Under the pieces are notes generated by a model that saw only the letters and a program-made list of their open reading frames with translations, was not told the origin of the DNA and made no database searches. 52,812 nt of DNA, from NCBI GenBank assembly GCA_017428035.1, contig JAFRRR010000032.1, positions 1 through 52,812 of the forward strand, read 5' to 3'. The first letter of the stretch is position 1. Every line of letters begins with the position of its first letter. This document shows positions 18,419 through 26,629 of this stretch, one piece after another. A program made the position numbers and the translations under genes. The DNA is from Bacteroidales bacterium. GTDB lineage: Bacteria > Bacteroidota > Bacteroidia > Bacteroidales > UBA932.

Positions 18419-19502
18419 AGTAATAGTAATCGTCCGGCCGCTTGGCTATCGGGTCCCGGTAGCGGTAGGCATCAATCGGGGGCTCGCCCGTGTAGGGCTC
18501 GGGCGGGAAGGAAATGGTCCAGGTGCTGGGCGTGACAACCGTCACGAAGCCCAGGCCCCCGGTAACGTTTTCGGGGTAGATTACCGGCTCGGTCATGAAT
18601 TCAAGGTCAAGGTCGTTGGAGCCTAGCGCCTTCAGATATAGGTATTCATCGAAGGTGAGGGTGTATATCTTGAAGATGCGGTCCATAGCGTAGCTGTCGC
18701 CATCCTCAAACTGCTCGAAAAACCGGAAGACATCATCAAGATAATAGTAGTAATAAGCATCCATTATCTTGAGGGTGCAGGAGGCATCGGCAAACATCTC
18801 GTCGTTGAAGATTTCATAACGGTTGTCGCTGCCTATGATGTCGTCCAGCAGGCTGCTTTCCAGTGGATGCAGAATCCTGTCATAGTCGGCATCAAACTGG
18901 CCGTTGCAGGATATAGATGCGACCTTGCGGCCCGAAGCGTCAATTCTGTAGTATATCTCTTCTGCCCGGAGCATATAGTAATTCTTTTCGCCGGGAAAGT
19001 CTTTTACGGTGATATTATACTGGCGGGTTGTGCGGGTATTGCCTCCGGTATTGCTATTCTCTCCGGTCAAAACCACCTTCATTGTGTCAAGTGCGGTGAT
19101 GGTGGCGGCACTCTCCGGCACCTTGACTTTTGCCGATGCAGAAAGATCTTTCCAACGGACATTTATGGCGACTTCATCTCCGGGATTCAAATCGGCATCA
19201 AAACCGTATCCATAAAACTCTTCTGCGATATTGCCGTTATAGAGCTCCTTTTCCACTATTACCGGCAGCGCCTGGACCGCCGCGCCGCCGTTTATGGCGC
19301 AAGTAACCGCCGCATCCAGAATCTTTGTGGTGCTGCCCCCTTCGCTGCAGTTTACAAACACCCTGTGGTTGTGATTGTCCTGAAGCATCTGGGCGTTGAC
19401 AACCAGCATCGCTTCGTTTTCATCGCTCCAGATTTTCGCTACGGTATTCTCGCAGGAGACTGCCAGCAGCACCGCCAGAATCATATATATAATCTTTCTC
19501 AT
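18417..19502 (-). CDS. DUF4249 lipoprotein
   Basis: A 361-residue outer-membrane lipoprotein. The signal MRKIIYMILAVLLAVSC has a lipobox with Cys17. Two beta-rich regions follow, the first including FVNCSEGGSTTKILDAAVT. DUF4249 proteins are typically encoded next to a TonB-dependent receptor, in the place a SusD protein would occupy, and this copy begins six bases after such a receptor. The partnership suggests a role in surface uptake or binding; the ligand is unknown. The C-terminus is Tyr-rich (PDDYYY). Confidence 0.8.
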   Translation of the reverse strand: MRKIIYMILAVLLAVSCENTVAKIWSDENEAMLVVNAQMLQDNHNHRVFVNCSEGGSTTKILDAAVTCAINGGAAVQALPVIVEKELYNGNIAEEFYGYGFDADLNPGDEVAINVRWKDLSASAKVKVPESAATITALDTMKVVLTGENSNTGGNTRTTRQYNITVKDFPGEKNYYMLRAEEIYYRIDASGRKVASISCNGQFDADYDRILHPLESSLLDDIIGSDNRYEIFNDEMFADASCTLKIMDAYYYYYLDDVFRFFEQFEDGDSYAMDRIFKIYTLTFDEYLYLKALGSNDLDLEFMTEPVIYPENVTGGLGFVTVVTPSTWTISFPPEPYTGEPPIDAYRYRDPIAKRPDDYYY

Positions 19503-19508
19503 TGCAAT

Positions 19509-21917
19509 CTAGAATTTACGTGTGTAACTGAACGAAGGCAAAATGGAAAGCACCGTTATCTTGGTGACCTCTATACCTTCCCTTTTGACTTTATATGTGC
19601 CTTCTTCGTATTCAGCCGTATAGTCCTTGTACACAAAATCGGGGTTCATACTGTTGTATGCGTTGTAGAGGCTGATGTTCCAGATGCGCTCGCCGCGGCG
19701 CTTCTTCTTGTGGAAATTGACGCCCAAATTCAAGGTGTGGGACGGCGGCAGGCGGTAGTTGCCTCTCGAGGTCACATAATCGTTCTCGTGGGTGTTTTGA
19801 TTAATATCCAGTGTGGTGAACTCTCTTGTAGTCAGGGTTGTGACCCCGCCGGTGAAGAATTTCCAGCTGCCGGCAATGTCAATCCGGTCGTTGAATTTGT
19901 GGTTCACCACCAGACTGATGTCGTGGCGGCGGTCATATTTGAACGGAAACCAGTTGCCGCGGTTGATGGACCCGTCGGGGAAGCGGCGCTCGCTCTTGGC
20001 CAGCGTGTAGCCCAGCCAGCCGGTGGTGTTTCCGGTCTTTTTCTGGATGAACAGCTCCATTCCGTAGGCTCGGCCCTGCCCCATCGCCACCTTGCCTTCC
20101 CAGCCGGAGGAAGTTATCAGTACCGACATTCCGTCTTTATACTCCAGGACATTGTGCATATCCTTGTAGTAGCCTTCCAGCGAGAATTCCCATCCGCCGC
20201 CGGCATCCCAGTAGGTGCCCAGCGAGAATTGGTCGGATATTTCGGGCTTGATGTCCTTGGTGATGGGGACCCAGAGGTCGGTGGGAAGCGATATGTCGGT
20301 GGATGCCAGCAGATGGACATACTGCGACATACGAGCGTAGGAGGCCTTTATGCTGACTCCGCCGCCCACATCCACACGGCCGGAGAAGCGCGGCTGAAGG
20401 GAGGCGTAGGTCTTGCCCTGGGTGTGGAACATACTGATATGCACGCCCGGGTTGAAGGAGAGCCTCTGCCCTATCACAAAATCGTCTTCTATATAAACCG
20501 AGGCCTCGTGGCCAAGCAGGGTGCCGCCGGAGGCCATATTCATTGTGGTGTCTATTAGAGTTTCCTTGCCGGCGGTTTCTTTCTCTTTCAGGGTCGCCGT
20601 CTGCGGGCGGAAATTGTGATAGACATACTCTGCGCCGAACTTTATAAGGTGCTCGGGCACAGGGTCATAGTCAAAGTCTATCTTGAGGTCGACATCGTTG
20701 ATGCCGGAGTCGTAGTTGACCTCCATTCTCTCCTGGCTCTCGTTGCTCTTGTACTTGTAGGTGTTGTTGTACCGCACATCTACGTCCATCTCGTAGTGGT
20801 TGTAGGCCAGGGTGGTATTGGCAAACAACTTGCTGCCAAAGGCGTGGTTCCAGCGCAGCGCCCCCACGGTGTTGCCCCAGTCCATATTGGCGTCGGTATC
20901 TTCCTTGCTCACAACATCGGGGTCGTACGGGCGGTCGTTACTGTTGTCGTAGTGCACCAGAAACCGGTCGCGGCCGTGGTAAACACTGGCTATCAGGCGG
21001 TCGTCGTTGCTGAAGCGATGGGTTATCTTGCCGTTGATGTCGCCAAACCAGTAATTTGCGGGGACGTTAAAGGCCCGCAGGACTGGAGTAAACAGGAATG
21101 TATGCAACACCCTGCCGCTCACAGAAAAAGAGGTTTGGTCGCGCACTATCGGTCCCTCCAGATGCACGCGGTCAGAAAGCATTCCCACGCTCACCAGACC
21201 GTGGAACTCCTTCATATTGCCGTCGTTGGTGCGCACATCTATCACAGAAGAGAGGCGTCCGCCATAGCGGGCCGGGAAGGAACCCTTGAACAGCGTCACC
21301 TTCTTGACCGCCTCCGGCGTAAATACCGAGAAGATGCCGAACATATGGTTCACGCTGTATAGCGGGATATCGTCCAGCAGTATCAGGTTCTCGTCGGGGC
21401 CGCCTCCGCGCACATATACGCCGGACGAACCCGTGGAGCCCCCCTGCACGCCCGGCAGATACTGCAGGCTCTTGAGCACATCCTTCTCGCCGAAAAGGGC
21501 CGGCATGCTCTCCAGAGCATTCTGCGGCACTTCCAGCGCACCGGTGTTGGTGGAGTGGAGCCCCGCCTCCTTGCGGGCGGTGACCACCGCGGCACTCAGC
21601 TGGGTGCCCGGCTCCAACCTCACGTTTATCACCGTGTCGCGGGTCAGGTCCAGCGTCTGTTCAAGATCTTTATATCCAAGGAAAGACCAGGTCAGCGATC
21701 GCTTCCCTGCCGGAATGCTCAGTGTATAAAAGCCATAATTGTTGGAAACCGCACCAACCAGTGGCGCCCCCGGGGTGGGATTGTTATACACTACTCCGGC
21801 ACCTATCAGGCTTTCGCCGCTGCCGGCATCGCTGATATAGCCGCTCACCGTGACCTTCTGCGCATAGGCCGCCGTGCACAATGCGGCCATAATCAAGACA
21901 CACAATATCTTTTTCAT
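19509..21917 (-). CDS. TonB-dependent receptor with carboxypeptidase-like N-terminal domain
   Basis: Outer-membrane active transporter of 802 residues. After the signal MKKILCVLIMAALCTAAYAQ comes a carboxypeptidase-regulatory-like beta sandwich (VTVSGYISDAGSGESLIGAG, residues about 23-110), a plug (LPGVQGGSTGSSGVYVRGGG, about 150-175, with IDVRTNDG) and a long beta barrel ending in Phe (SYTRKF), as is usual for barrel proteins. There is no SusD neighbour, so glycan import of the Sus kind is not indicated; the DUF4249 partner is downstream. ispD lies upstream on the same strand with 24 bases between. Confidence 0.92.
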   Translation of the reverse strand: MKKILCVLIMAALCTAAYAQKVTVSGYISDAGSGESLIGAGVVYNNPTPGAPLVGAVSNNYGFYTLSIPAGKRSLTWSFLGYKDLEQTLDLTRDTVINVRLEPGTQLSAAVVTARKEAGLHSTNTGALEVPQNALESMPALFGEKDVLKSLQYLPGVQGGSTGSSGVYVRGGGPDENLILLDDIPLYSVNHMFGIFSVFTPEAVKKVTLFKGSFPARYGGRLSSVIDVRTNDGNMKEFHGLVSVGMLSDRVHLEGPIVRDQTSFSVSGRVLHTFLFTPVLRAFNVPANYWFGDINGKITHRFSNDDRLIASVYHGRDRFLVHYDNSNDRPYDPDVVSKEDTDANMDWGNTVGALRWNHAFGSKLFANTTLAYNHYEMDVDVRYNNTYKYKSNESQERMEVNYDSGINDVDLKIDFDYDPVPEHLIKFGAEYVYHNFRPQTATLKEKETAGKETLIDTTMNMASGGTLLGHEASVYIEDDFVIGQRLSFNPGVHISMFHTQGKTYASLQPRFSGRVDVGGGVSIKASYARMSQYVHLLASTDISLPTDLWVPITKDIKPEISDQFSLGTYWDAGGGWEFSLEGYYKDMHNVLEYKDGMSVLITSSGWEGKVAMGQGRAYGMELFIQKKTGNTTGWLGYTLAKSERRFPDGSINRGNWFPFKYDRRHDISLVVNHKFNDRIDIAGSWKFFTGGVTTLTTREFTTLDINQNTHENDYVTSRGNYRLPPSHTLNLGVNFHKKKRRGERIWNISLYNAYNSMNPDFVYKDYTAEYEEGTYKVKREGIEVTKITVLSILPSFSYTRKF

Positions 21918-21941
21918 ACTAGAATAAATGCGGATCCGCCG

Positions 21942-22613
21942 CTAATCTAACCACAGGCGCGCGATTTCCAGATCTTCCGGGGTTGTGATTTTAATGTTGT
22001 AGCGCAGGCCTTCCACAAGGTTGATACGGTAGCCGGCCGCCTCGGCCACTGAGGCGTCGTCGGTGAATTTGGGGTTGTAGGGGAGTTTGTAGGCCGCCTT
22101 GATGACCTCGCTGCGGAACACCTGCGGCGTCTGTATCAGGCGGATGTCGTCCCGCCTTAAGACATAGCTCTCGGGGCCGCTGACCTCGCGCACCGTCTCC
22201 ACAGGTGCGACGGCGGGAATGGCGTTGCCCATCTCTTCGCCCGCAGCAAACATCTTTTCAAGGAAATCGGCCGAGACGAATGGCCTCACGCCGTCGTGCA
22301 CCGCCACAACACTGTCGTCGGGCAGATATTGCAGTGCATTCTGCACAGAATGGAAACGGGTGATGCCGCCGGAGGGGATGGCGTAGCGCTCCAGGAAGTC
22401 ATAGTCCCGGCAATAATCTTTCCACCACTGCTTCCACTCGCTGTTCACCACGACTATGATTCCGACAGGAAAAGAGAGCGAGAGAAACTTCTCTATGGTG
22501 TGGCGCAGCAGGGGCTTTCCGCCAATGCTTATAAACTGCTTGGGGATATCGCTTCCCATACGGCTTCCGCTGCCCCCGGCAACGATTATCGCATATTTTT
22601 TTCGCACGTCCAT
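21942..22613 (-). CDS. ispD: 2-C-methyl-D-erythritol 4-phosphate cytidylyltransferase
   Basis: Third step of the MEP isoprenoid pathway; transfers CMP to methylerythritol phosphate. The 223-residue product has YAIIVAGGSGSRMGSDIPKQ at the start, VVAVHDGVRPFVS near residue 104 and TDDASVAEAAGYRINLVEG near the end, all signature regions. A GTG three codons upstream could also serve as start, but the ATG is preferred because Bacteroidetes genes seldom use GTG. It is divergent from purH, and the TonB receptor follows. Confidence 0.95.
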   Translation of the reverse strand: MDVRKKYAIIVAGGSGSRMGSDIPKQFISIGGKPLLRHTIEKFLSLSFPVGIIVVVNSEWKQWWKDYCRDYDFLERYAIPSGGITRFHSVQNALQYLPDDSVVAVHDGVRPFVSADFLEKMFAAGEEMGNAIPAVAPVETVREVSGPESYVLRRDDIRLIQTPQVFRSEVIKAAYKLPYNPKFTDDASVAEAAGYRINLVEGLRYNIKITTPEDLEIARLWLD

Positions 22614-22650
22614 ATTCGGCACTTTTTTCCTTTACAAATTTAATTGTTTT

Positions 22651-22675
22651 CCCACAAATTGACTAAATTTGTGGG
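22651..22675 (+). promoter_or_regulatory. Inverted repeat over the purH -7 element
   Basis: CCCACAAATT and AATTTGTGGG form a perfect ten-base inverted repeat with a five-base spacer. The purH -7 element TAAATTTG (22664-22671) lies within it, with a weak -33 ATTG 17 bases upstream. On the minus strand another TAAATTTG (22635-22642) may be the ispD -7. A dimeric regulator bound here would block purH, and possibly ispD. No regulator is identified. Confidence 0.55.
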
Positions 22676-22695
22676 CTATTATACCTAATTCTCAA

Positions 22696-24222
22696 ATGGA
22701 GCAAATCAAGAAAATAGAAAGTGCTTTGATTTCTGTCTTTTACAAAGACGGAATTGACGATATCGCAGCCGCTCTGACCCGCCGCGGGGCCAAGCTGCTC
22801 TCTACCGGCGGCACCTACGACTACCTGGCCTCCAAGGGCTTTGAGGTAGAGAAGGTCGAGGACCTCACCGGCTATCCTTCTATTCTGGGCGGCCGTGTGA
22901 AGACTCTGCATCCCAAGGTGTTCGGCGGCATCCTGGCCCGCCGCGACAACGAAGGCGACCGCAGCCAGATGGCGCAATACGAGATTCCCTCCATAGACCT
23001 GGTGGTGGTGGACCTCTACCCCTTTGACGAATATGTGGCCAAGGGCGCTTCTCACGAGGACATCATAGAGAAGATTGACATCGGCGGCATTTCGCTGATC
23101 CGCGCCGCAGCAAAGAACTATAAGGACGTGGTGATTGTCCCCTGCCAGAAGCTTTACGGCAAGTTGCTGGAGTGCATAGAGGCGCACGACGGCGGCACCA
23201 CCCTCGCAGAGCGCGAGATGTTTGCCAAATGGGCCTTTGCCACCAGCAGCAACTACGACACCTCCATTTTCAATTACCTGAACAGAGACGGCGAGGTGGA
23301 AGCTTTTGCCTTCAACAGCCTGGAGCCCACCACTCTGCGCTACGGAGAGAACCCTCACCAGGCCGCTGCCTACTACGGCGGCGCCGACACCCTCCCCAAG
23401 CAGCTGCATGGCAAGGAGATATCTTACAACAATATGCTGGACATAGAGGCGGCCATCGAATTGATAGACGATTTTGACTCTACCGCCCTGGCCATCATCA
23501 AGCACAACAACGCCTGCGGCTGCGCCGTAAGACCCACCGTGCTCGAAGCGTGGAAAGATGCCCTCGCCGGCGACCCGGTGAGCGCCTTTGGCGGCATCAT
23601 CATCACCAACGCCGCGATAGACGCCGCCACCGCAGAAGAAATTAACAAGATCTTCTTCGAGGTCATCATAGCCCCCGAATACAGCAAAGAGGCTCTGGAG
23701 ATACTCGAGAGCAAGAAAAACCGCATAATACTGGAGCGCGGAGGTGTGAAGCCAAGCGCCATAAAGTTCCGCTCTATGCTGGGCGGCGCCCTGGTGCAGC
23801 AGCGCGACACCGTGGCCGAGACCGCGGCCGACCTGACTCCCGTGACGGAGAAAAAACCCACCGACGCCCAGGTCAAAGACCTGCTGTTTGCAAACCGGCT
23901 GGTGAAGCACTCCAAATCAAACGCCATTGTGCTGGCAAAGGGCGATATGCTGCTGGCCAGCGGAATAGGCCAGACTTCGCGCGTGGACGCCCTGCGCCAG
24001 GCAATTGCCAAGGCCCGCAGCTTTGGCTTTGACCTCAGCGGCGCCGTGATGGCTTCCGACGCCTTTTTCCCCTTCCCCGACTGCGTGGAGATTGCCCACG
24101 AGGCGGGCATCACCGCGGTGATCCACCCCGGCGGCAGCATCCGCGACGGCGAGAGCGTGGATTTCTGCAACGCCCACGGAGTGGCTATGGTCACCACCGG
24201 CAAGCGTCATTTCAAGCATTAG
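22696..24222 (+). CDS. purH: Bifunctional AICAR transformylase / IMP cyclohydrolase
   Basis: Last two steps of purine synthesis. Residues 1 to about 140 form the MGS-like cyclohydrolase domain (LLSTGGTYDYLASKGFEVEK, GGRVKTLHPKVFGGILARRD). The transformylase domain follows with RYGENPHQAAAYYG, IIKHNNACGCAV, VKHSKSNAIVLAKG and HPGGSIRDGESV near the end. At 508 residues it is complete. The start MEQIKKIESALISVFYKDG was chosen over an earlier in-frame codon that lies in the promoter. mreB begins 22 bases after its stop. Confidence 0.97.
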   Translation: MEQIKKIESALISVFYKDGIDDIAAALTRRGAKLLSTGGTYDYLASKGFEVEKVEDLTGYPSILGGRVKTLHPKVFGGILARRDNEGDRSQMAQYEIPSIDLVVVDLYPFDEYVAKGASHEDIIEKIDIGGISLIRAAAKNYKDVVIVPCQKLYGKLLECIEAHDGGTTLAEREMFAKWAFATSSNYDTSIFNYLNRDGEVEAFAFNSLEPTTLRYGENPHQAAAYYGGADTLPKQLHGKEISYNNMLDIEAAIELIDDFDSTALAIIKHNNACGCAVRPTVLEAWKDALAGDPVSAFGGIIITNAAIDAATAEEINKIFFEVIIAPEYSKEALEILESKKNRIILERGGVKPSAIKFRSMLGGALVQQRDTVAETAADLTPVTEKKPTDAQVKDLLFANRLVKHSKSNAIVLAKGDMLLASGIGQTSRVDALRQAIAKARSFGFDLSGAVMASDAFFPFPDCVEIAHEAGITAVIHPGGSIRDGESVDFCNAHGVAMVTTGKRHFKH

Positions 24223-24244
24223 AAAACAATAAATACTTTCAGAT

Positions 24245-25264
24245 ATGGCATTTAATTTCCTGACACAAGAGCTGGCTATCGACCTTGGTACGGCCAACAC
24301 CGTCATCTTTATGAATGACAAGAAGGTCATTGACGAACCTTCTATCGTTGCCATCGATGCCTATACCGACAAGCCTATGGCTGTGGGTACCCGCGCAAAG
24401 CTGATGCACGAGCGCACCAACCCCGGCATCAAGACCATCCGCCCCTTGAAAGACGGCGTAATCGCCGACTTTGACGCTGCGGAGATTATGATCCGCGAGC
24501 TTATCAAGATGATAAACTACAAGAAGAGCTTCTTCACTCCCAGCCTCAAGATGGTCGTGGGCATTCCCCAGGGCTCCACTGAGGTAGAGAAGAGGGCTGT
24601 GCGCGACAGTTGCGAGCACGCCGGCGGCCGCGACATTTATATGGTGTACGAGCCTATGGCTGCAGCGCTGGGTATCGGCCTTGACGTGACCGAGCCAAGC
24701 GGCAATATGATTGTGGACATCGGAGGCGGTACCACAGAAATCGCCATCATCTCCCTGGGCGGCATCGTGGCTGCGCAGAGCATCCGCGTTGCAGGCGATA
24801 TCTTCACCTACGAGATTCAGCAGTATATGCGTCAGCAGCACAATATCCGCGTGGGTGAAATCACCGCAGAGGATATCAAGATCAAGATTGGCGCAGCTGT
24901 CACCGACCTCGAAGAGGAAATCCCGCCTATGACCGTGAAAGGTCCCAACATTATGACCGCTCACCCCATCGAGGCCGAGATTACCTCGCAGGAGGTTGCC
25001 CACTGCCTGGACAAGCAGCTGGCACGCATAGAGGCCGGCATCCTGGAGGTGCTGGAGCAGACTCCCCCGGAACTGTATGCCGACATCGTGGACAAGGGGA
25101 TCTATCTGACCGGCGGCGGCGCCCTGCTCAAGGGCATCGACCAGCGCTTTGCAAAGAAAATCAACATCCCGTTCCACGTGTCCGAGGATCCGCTCCGCGC
25201 CGTGGCACGCGGTACATGCGCAGCGCTCAAGAACATTGAGAAATATCCGTTCCTGATGAGATAA
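24245..25264 (+). CDS. mreB: Rod shape-determining protein MreB
   Basis: Actin-like filament that guides the elongasome along the inner membrane. The 339-residue product has the phosphate-1 loop AIDLGTANTVIFM, phosphate-2 motif MIVDIGGGTTEIAIISLGG and adenosine loop LTGGGALLKGIDQRF. The N-terminal stretch MAFNFLTQELAIDL can form the membrane-binding helix. All Met codons that follow a Pro, Tyr, Asn, Ile or Phe use a T-ending codon before ATG, part of the CATG avoidance described in the findings. mreC follows after 18 bases. Confidence 0.98.
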   Translation: MAFNFLTQELAIDLGTANTVIFMNDKKVIDEPSIVAIDAYTDKPMAVGTRAKLMHERTNPGIKTIRPLKDGVIADFDAAEIMIRELIKMINYKKSFFTPSLKMVVGIPQGSTEVEKRAVRDSCEHAGGRDIYMVYEPMAAALGIGLDVTEPSGNMIVDIGGGTTEIAIISLGGIVAAQSIRVAGDIFTYEIQQYMRQQHNIRVGEITAEDIKIKIGAAVTDLEEEIPPMTVKGPNIMTAHPIEAEITSQEVAHCLDKQLARIEAGILEVLEQTPPELYADIVDKGIYLTGGGALLKGIDQRFAKKINIPFHVSEDPLRAVARGTCAALKNIEKYPFLMR

Positions 25265-25282
25265 AAGCCTGAATAGCTCCCG

Positions 25283-26104
25283 ATGGACTATAACTCCCGT
25301 TCATACAAACTGCTGCTCACAATTGGCACCTTCATTGTGCTGGAGGTAATCTCAATTGTAATGATAGCCCAGAACAGCATCCTGCAGCGGTATCTGATTT
25401 TGGACGGAATCCGGTCCACCCAGGTTTTTTTCTGGGAAAGGAGCCAGGGAATACGCGACTTCTTTAACCTGCGCGCCTACAACCAGGCGCTGCAGGAAGA
25501 GAATGCCGAGCTGAGGGGCAAGCTGGCCCAGGTGCAGTACCTGCAAGACTTCAAGGCCGTCACCGACTCCACGCCCGGGCTTTACAAGTGGATTCCCGCA
25601 AGCATCATCAAGAGCAATCCCAACAAGCAGCACAACTACCTTATCCTGAACCGCGGCGCCAAGGACGGCGTGGAAACTGAGATGGGCGTGGTGACCCACA
25701 ACTCCATTGTGGGCGTAGTGGGGGCCGTGAGCGAGAACTACTGCTACGTGATCTCGTTCCTGAACAAGAGCCAGCGGGCCAGCGCTATGATTTCCGGAAC
25801 ATCTGATTTCGGCCTGCTGACCTGGAACGGCACCGACAGCCACAGCGCCACCCTCTCCCATATTCCACTCTCATCTACCGCAGCGGTGGGCGACACAGTG
25901 TGCACCAGCGGCTATTCCACTATTTACCCTCCCGACATCCCGGTGGGAGTCATCTCCGACATCAATGCCGTGAGCGGTATGTACAAGGATATGGGCGTGG
26001 ATCTGTTCCAGGATTTGCGCAGCCTCAAATATGTGTACATCGTGCAGCGCCACCATCAGGGCGAGATAGACGAATTAAGCAAGAACGCCAGCAACCTGAA
26101 TTAA
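25283..26104 (+). CDS. mreC: Rod shape-determining protein MreC
   Basis: Periplasmic scaffold of the elongasome that links MreB to PBP2. In 273 residues: a membrane helix at about 9-28 (LLLTIGTFIVLEVISIVMIA), a coiled coil at about 60-85 (NQALQEENAELRGKLAQVQY), and the MreC beta domain with SNPNKQHNYLILNRGAKDGV and a C-terminal QDLRSLKYVYIVQ. These are canonical. mreD begins one base after its stop. Confidence 0.95.
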   Translation: MDYNSRSYKLLLTIGTFIVLEVISIVMIAQNSILQRYLILDGIRSTQVFFWERSQGIRDFFNLRAYNQALQEENAELRGKLAQVQYLQDFKAVTDSTPGLYKWIPASIIKSNPNKQHNYLILNRGAKDGVETEMGVVTHNSIVGVVGAVSENYCYVISFLNKSQRASAMISGTSDFGLLTWNGTDSHSATLSHIPLSSTAAVGDTVCTSGYSTIYPPDIPVGVISDINAVSGMYKDMGVDLFQDLRSLKYVYIVQRHHQGEIDELSKNASNLN

Positions 26105-26105
26105 G

Positions 26106-26615
26106 ATGCCGACATATCTCCGCCAGATAATTATCTACGCCGTGGTGATACTGCTTCAGGTCATCATAAACAACTATGTGAACCTGGGGCCGATGATCTA
26201 CATCTGCCTGATACCGCTGCTCATCATTTATCTGCCGCTGGACCAGAAGCCCTACCTGTCGCTGATAATAGCCTTTGGCCTGGGCCTGATAATAGATATC
26301 CTGTCGGACGGCGTGCTGGGCCTCAACGCCGGCGCCGCAACGCTTATAGCGTTGGTTTACAGGCCGCTTTTCTACCCTGTATTCCAGAAAAACAACTACA
26401 GCAAGAAGTATATCCCGCCCATCCGTGAGAGCGGAATATGGCGCCACGTGCTTTATATGCTGATAATACTGGCTATCTATTTCCTGTTCTACATAATTTT
26501 TGACGGCCTGGCCAAGAGCACCCTGCTGACCTCCCTTGTCAGATATCTGATGAATATAGCAGTGAACCTGGCCATTGCGACCATTGTGGACCTGACTCTC
26601 TTCAACCGCAGTTAA
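26106..26615 (+). CDS. mreD: Rod shape-determining protein MreD
   Basis: Integral membrane partner of MreC, 169 residues with five or six hydrophobic segments. Sequence similarity in this family is low, but YICLIPLLIIYLPLDQKPYL and FGLGLIIDILSDGVLGLNAG (the conserved G..xD...G.LG loop), together with position between mreC and mrdA, make the assignment safe. It ends 14 bases before mrdA, where a GGAGGGGG stretch precedes the next start. Confidence 0.92.
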   Translation: MPTYLRQIIIYAVVILLQVIINNYVNLGPMIYICLIPLLIIYLPLDQKPYLSLIIAFGLGLIIDILSDGVLGLNAGAATLIALVYRPLFYPVFQKNNYSKKYIPPIRESGIWRHVLYMLIILAIYFLFYIIFDGLAKSTLLTSLVRYLMNIAVNLAIATIVDLTLFNRS

Positions 26616-26629
26616 TTTCAGGAGGGGGT

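Noticed and set aside
22614-22622. GTG start three codons upstream for ispD
   Set aside because: Adds only three residues before the conserved start and GTG is uncommon in Bacteroidetes; the ATG was preferred.
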